Part shown: positions 60,048 to 64,000 of the stretch, piece by piece | Layout: each line of letters opens with the position of its first letter | Numbering within the stretch: the stretch's first letter is position 1 | Assembly (NCBI RefSeq): GCF_034479555.1 | Contig: NZ_CP140151.1 | Span: forward strand, 2,294,001-2,358,000 | DNA: 64,000 nt | Direction of reading: 5' to 3' | From: Chromohalobacter canadensis | Lineage (GTDB): Bacteria > Pseudomonadota > Gammaproteobacteria > Pseudomonadales > Halomonadaceae | Made by a program: the position numbers and the translations under genes | The notes under the pieces: generated by a model | Database searches by the model: none | What the model was told of the DNA's origin: nothing | What the model saw: the letters and a program-made list of their open reading frames with translations, nothing else

Positions 60048-60933
60048 TGTGGCCGATCTGATTAGCACTGCTACCAGCAGCCAAGAGTTGCAAACAATAA
60101 GACAACTGCACATTGGCCTTGGCCACCTGTGACAGAATCGCCCTGGGTGTTCTAGACACCACTTGGTCTTGTATTTGTGGCTTGAGGGGATTGCCTAAGC
60201 GGTCAGTTTAAGTGTTCGGATAAGGTTTTCATCTAATGATGAGCCATTAAAGCAGCTTTCACTAAAAGACCGCTCTTGGCCGTTAGCTGACCGGTGGGGA
60301 CGACAGGAGTAGATGTCTGGCCCCGTGAAGTTCTGGTTCGGACCGCCTTGGATCCCCCGGGGCATTCCAGACACCCGCCAGACCTTGAATGTAACGCTGC
60401 TGCCACGCTGACTCCGGCTCGTGAGCTGCCTCTGGAGGTGGGATACCAACCGATGCAGGGCGGTTCACGAGCCGGGGTTTTGCTTTTTGGTCTTGCAGGT
60501 CATCGCAGCGCTTGATGAGCGCAAGCGGACGCGCATTGGCGACGTTGTCCGCAGCATCACTGGATGATGTGAGTGCCGCCGCTGGGCGTGCGACGGCGAA
60601 GGCGGCCGAGTAGTGGTCGGTGACGCCGCATGCTTACAGGGGCAGCGGAGCGTGAATTCTCGATTGTGCATGTGATGAGTAGGAAGCTGCTCGCGGCCTC
60701 GGGTTATCCAAGGCTGTCACATGCCATATCGCCTCGCGGGGCTTGATATCGACAACCCCATTGACGTCCCCCTCGCCAGCATGAAACGATGTGCACAGTT
60801 GGTTAGCAAGTCGCATATGTCAGTTGTACTCGAATGATTCGGTAGTCTGGTTATATCCCTTGTTTTATCCACTTCATCTGGGGTAGTACCCGGCAATCGT
60901 AGTAAAAGCGCTTTCGCGCTAAGGAATTCGAAA
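60048..60933. other. Gene-free stretch before the cold-shock gene
   Basis: About 880 bases without a convincing gene. It holds a palindromic GGTGTTCTAGACACC (near 60146) and a related GCATTCCAGACACC (near 60362), possibly ends of a decayed element; and an 11-bp inverted repeat CCGGCTCGTGA / TCACGAGCCGG (60414-60424, 60465-60475) followed by TTTTGCTTTTT, which may be a small structured RNA or terminator. The last ~100 bases are the csp leader. Confidence 0.4.
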
Positions 60934-61137
60934 ATGGCAACTGGCACAGTTAAGTGGTTTAACGACGCAAAAGGTTTTGGCTTCATTTCTCCCGCCGAAG
61001 GTGGTGACGATCTGTTCGTCCATTTCTCCGAAATTCAAGCTGAAGGCTTTAAATCCCTGCAGGATGGTCAAGACGTCTCGTTTGACGTGACTCAGGGCAA
61101 GAAAGGCCTTCAGGCTTCAAACGTAAAGGCTAACTAA
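60934..61137 (+). CDS. Cold-shock protein, CspA family
   Basis: 67 residues, one cold-shock domain: [18 protein letters not shown] with RNP1 KGFGFI and RNP2 LFVHFSEI. Binds single-stranded RNA/DNA and melts RNA structure. AAGGAATTC lies before the ATG. The long leader upstream (start near 60870 by a TTGTTTT..-type region, not proven) is usual for csp genes. Which paralogue it is cannot be told. Confidence 0.95.
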   Translation: MATGTVKWFNDAKGFGFISPAEGGDDLFVHFSEIQAEGFKSLQDGQDVSFDVTQGKKGLQASNVKAN

Positions 61138-61177
61138 CTCTGGGTTAGCCTGCGCTGTCGAGCCGCAAGGCTTCGAG

Positions 61178-61210
61178 CACCAAAGCCCGCTTCGGCGGGC
61201 TTTGGTGTTT
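61178..61210 (+). terminator. Terminator of the csp gene
   Basis: CACCAAAGCCCGC / GCGGGCTTTGGTG, 13 bp perfect, TTCG tetraloop, followed by TTT. Bases 61211-61596 beyond it hold no gene I can support. Confidence 0.9.
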
Positions 61211-62527
61211 CTGCGTGCCAGAAACGTGAGATTTCGCCTGATGTTGAGTTTCCAGCATCGCTATTCACTACCTGCCTCATCACCTCTCACCGCACATTAT
61301 GAACTTTCTTCCCTAACGCCAGGCCCCTGCTGATACTGGCTAGCGCCATTACTCAAGTGCCTTGGGCTTTTTTGAATGACTGGGTGCCATCGGGCCCTGA
61401 GCGCAAACGGGTAGCAGAACGGTCAAGGTAGGTAGTTTGCCATGGCCACCAGAATTCAAAAATCCGAGACATATCTATTTTTAATGACTATAGCGTGAGT
61501 CGCGCTAAGCTGATCTTCATCTAAGCTTGGATATGCCAAGGTGGGTTTTACAGCGCCCCACTCCCTAATGCGCTAGCACGTCGTTGAGGAGCGCTTATGT
61601 CCAAGGCCCAGAACGAGGTCTGCGCCAAGGAATCCGCAGAGGAAGGGAGCCGGACGGTCAACGCATGCCGAAAGGTGGTGGGCCTGGTACCCGCTCCGGA
61701 GATGTCCGCTGAGATGGCCGAACAGGTAATCGACCAGTTACCTGAACTTCTGGCCAACTATGTCGATGACCGGTTGAGTTGGGAGGTGCAACTGATCGTC
61801 GATCCGTTGATCGGCGCTGCAGAGGCTTCCACCGATATCATCGAAAGTATTCTCGAGTACAAGCGGGATCGGCAGTGGGACTACGCGATCTGTATTACCG
61901 ATTTGCCGATCTACATGCATGGGCGCTTCGTGATCGCTGAAACCAGCACGGTGCATGGCGTTGCGATGGTCTCATTGCCTGCCTTCGGCATTACCGCGAT
62001 ACGCCATCGCCTGAGCGAAGCGATTCTGCAACTGATCAACGAATTGCATCATGGCAGTTCGGAAGAGGACCGTGCTCGCCAAGAGCAGCGCACCCAGCAA
62101 TCCGATAAAGTCCACGAGAGCCTGCGTGGCAAAGGCGCCCGGAAACTACTGGGTAGGCACCTCTACGAGAAGCTGTTCCCGATACGGCGGATAACGCTAC
62201 CGGGCGAGGGAGAGTTCTTCGATGTACGCTTCATTGCCGAATCAAGGATCAACGGAAACCTTCGCATCCTGGCCGGCATGGTGCGCGCCAATCGCCCCTG
62301 GACCATCTTTCCTGCTTTCAAGAGCGTCATCGCCGTCGCGTTCGCGACCGGCGCCTATGGTCTGGTGTTTCCCACCCTTTGGCAGCTCAGCGCCAATTAT
62401 GGCCGGCCACGCCTTGTTCTGCTTATGGGAGTGGCCATGGTGGCGATGATCGCCTGGATCATCATTGCCCACACGCTGTGGGAATCGATAAAAAACGCCC
62501 GATCACCACGTCTGGTTCGCCTCTATA

Positions 62528-63603
62528 TGTAGGGTCCCGGATGATCAGATGAGCTATAGAAGTTATCCTTTGCTGGCCGCCAAGGAGCTTCTTCACCAGT
62601 TCATCCGGGAGCAAGGATATGGACATCAAGCTACATAAACAGGCGACCACCACTCCGAAGATCCGGGCCGAGATCCAGGCAGCGCCTTCCAGCATCAGCG
62701 ACAGCGAGCTAGCACGCCAGTACGGCGTCGCCGTCTCGACCATCCGGCGCTGGCGGTACCGTGACGATGTCCAGGACCGACCGCACACGCGTCACAACCT
62801 GCTGGCCACGCTCACTTCCGAACAGGAAGAGGTGCTGATCGCGGCGCGCGAATTCCTGCGCCTCGGCCTGGATGATCTGCTCGTCGTGGCGCGTGAGTTC
62901 CTCAATCCTGGCTTGTCGCGTTCTGGTCTGCATCGCATGCTCAAGCGGCGCGAGGTGCCGACACTGGCAGAGCTGTCTAGACGGGACGCGGGCGACGATG
63001 AGAAACCCCGGCACAAGCCCTTCAAAGATTATGAGCCGGGCTACGTGCACATCGACATCAAGCACCTGCCCCGGATGCCCGATGAGGAGCAAAAACGCTA
63101 CCTGTACGTCGCCATCGATCGCGCCACGCGCTGGGTCCATCTGGAGGTGAGACGCAGCCAGTCCGCGAAGGATGCGCGGGCGTTCATGAAGCGGGTGGAG
63201 GAGAAGGCTCCCTTCCAGGTCCAGACGGTACTGACCGACAACGGCAAGTCATTCACCGATCGCTTCACGCGGGCGGGGGAGCGCAAGCCCAGCGGGAATC
63301 ACCCGTTTGACCAAGAGTGCCAGGCCCTTGGTATCGAGCACCGTCTGATCAAGCCGGGAAGACCGCAGACAAACGGCATGGTGGAGCGCTTCAACGGCCG
63401 TATCAGCGATGTGCTGGCGACTCGGCGCTATACCTCAGGCGAGGACCTGGAGCAGACGCTCAAACGCTACACCTGGCTGTACAATCACCACATCCCGCAG
63501 AAGGCGCTGCACCATCAATCACCGATTGCGATGATGAAGGAATGGCAGACCAAGCGTCCTGAGTTATTTACCAAGCGGGTAGTCAATCACACGGGACCCG
63601 ACA
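62528..63603 (+). mobile_element. IS481-family element, copy 3 (1,076 bp)
   Basis: Same ends as copy 1; target duplication TCTATA at 62522-62527 and 63604-63609. Same orientation as the interrupted gene. Confidence 0.95.
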
Positions 63604-63899
63604 TCTATAACACGGTCACTGTCCTGACGCTAAGTGCCGGGGTCATATTCTATTACGTGATCCTGCTGGGCCTTTTCTGTTTCACGGTCCTTGTTTTCAT
63701 TCCGGCCAACATGCTGGAAGCGCAACTCGGCCACGCGGCCAGTCTTTTCGATTACACCTCTCTTGCCTGGCTCGCGACTTCGGTTGCCACTATCGCTGGG
63801 GCTCTGGGGGCCGGACTGGAAGATGAAGAAACCGTCAGAAACGCCACTTACGGCTATCGGCAGCGACGCCGTAACCAGGAAGTGAATAGGCGCAGATAA
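62619..63899 (+). CDS. IS481-family transposase, copy 3, fused to host membrane segment
   Basis: 426 residues: the ~328 transposase residues, then read-through of the right end (GPDIYNTVTV) into the last ~97 codons of the interrupted gene, in that gene's own frame. The fused tail carries two membrane helices and an arginine-rich end. The target duplication here (TCTATA) supplies no stop, unlike copies 1 and 2. Whether the fusion is stable or active is unknown. Confidence 0.85.
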   Translation: MDIKLHKQATTTPKIRAEIQAAPSSISDSELARQYGVAVSTIRRWRYRDDVQDRPHTRHNLLATLTSEQEEVLIAAREFLRLGLDDLLVVAREFLNPGLSRSGLHRMLKRREVPTLAELSRRDAGDDEKPRHKPFKDYEPGYVHIDIKHLPRMPDEEQKRYLYVAIDRATRWVHLEVRRSQSAKDARAFMKRVEEKAPFQVQTVLTDNGKSFTDRFTRAGERKPSGNHPFDQECQALGIEHRLIKPGRPQTNGMVERFNGRISDVLATRRYTSGEDLEQTLKRYTWLYNHHIPQKALHHQSPIAMMKEWQTKRPELFTKRVVNHTGPDIYNTVTVLTLSAGVIFYYVILLGLFCFTVLVFIPANMLEAQLGHAASLFDYTSLAWLATSVATIAGALGAGLEDEETVRNATYGYRQRRRNQEVNRRR

Positions 63900-63913
63900 T
63901 TCTGTTTTTGTGA

Positions 63914-64000
63914 TCAGCCGTTGTTCCTTGGTGGTGTCCACGCCGGTGCTTCGTCCTCGATTCGCCGTGCGTCTTCCCGCATGGCGTGCCCTAGCGACTC
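63914..64000 (-). CDS. C-terminal end of a gene running off the window
   Basis: Minus-strand frame of 28 codons ending at TGA (63916-63914): ...MREDARRIEDEAPAWTPPRN. Codon use looks like the core genome. Too short to assign; it could be chance. Confidence 0.35.
   Translation of the reverse strand, partial: ESLGHAMREDARRIEDEAPAWTPPRNNG

Larger units (their letters stand above)
61597..63899 (+). pseudogene. Membrane-protein gene split by IS copy 3
   Basis: Joining 61597-62527 with 63610-63899 (one TCTATA kept) gives one frame of about 406 codons: RLVRLYNTVTVLTL across the join. A soluble N-terminal half (VPAPEMSAEMAEQVIDQLPELLANYVDD; KLFPIRRI), two helices near 245-290, then two more after the join (FYYVILLGLFCFTVLVFIPAN; WLATSVATIAGALGAGL). 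No family recognised. The 5' part now ends at TAG in the IS (LYM), and the 3' part is fused to the transposase. GC is core-like, so this is probably resident DNA. Confidence 0.8.

Noticed and set aside
60195..60515. Possible transposase remnants between the GH16 gene and csp
   Set aside because: Some palindromic ends are visible but no recognisable transposase motif in any frame.

Overview
The window looks like a chromosomal segment of a GC-rich halophilic gammaproteobacterium of the Halomonadaceae, most like Chromohalobacter. This is an inference from protein style, gene order and base composition; no search was run. No rRNA, tRNA or CRISPR array was seen.

Bases 1-30,900 are core genome. 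In order: the start of a CitA/DcuS-type sensor kinase divergent from a 2-hydroxycarboxylate transporter; an overlapping mnmC-ligA-yheU operon; yciB-yciI divergent from rnm-yciO; a voltage-gated K+ channel and a CYTH phosphatase-like protein; a PhoU-like protein with a Pit phosphate transporter; argA; the glrK-qseG-glrR two-component operon; xseA; an orphan AbiEi-like antitoxin; the tctCBA tricarboxylate transporter divergent from tctDE and an extra binding protein; guaB-guaA. Between argA and glrK lies a 930-base space with a near-perfect sigma-54 promoter, two GlrR-type operator palindromes 21 bp apart, and a structured RNA ending in a strong terminator. It matches the enterobacterial arrangement in which GlrR and sigma-54 drive the sRNA GlmY upstream of glrK. 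Here the RNA carries GGA-loop hairpins of the CsrA/RsmA-binding kind.

Bases 30,900-60,000 are accessory DNA with lower and uneven GC, starting just after the guaA terminator. It holds a sce7726/sce7725 pair, a Gabija-like nuclease-helicase pair (GajA/GajB), an unrecognised two-gene operon (helical-repeat protein plus restriction-nuclease-like protein), a small basic protein with an unrecognised 527-residue partner, a low-GC metabolic cluster (isochorismatase-like hydrolase, LysR regulator, adenylating enzyme fused to an EamA permease, PLP decarboxylase), a hipBA toxin-antitoxin pair, a second compact Gabija-like pair, and surface-polysaccharide genes. Two diverged copies of a ~127-bp leader (sigma-28-like promoter plus a conserved hairpin block) lie upstream of the two defence stretches. 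No integrase was found.

Bases 60,000-64,000 hold a cold-shock gene and an interrupted membrane-protein gene. Three copies of one 1,076-bp IS481-family element, apparently identical, each flanked by its own 6-bp duplication, have hit the LysR gene, a glycosyltransferase/GH16 fusion gene and the membrane-protein gene. The element does not encode its own stop codon.
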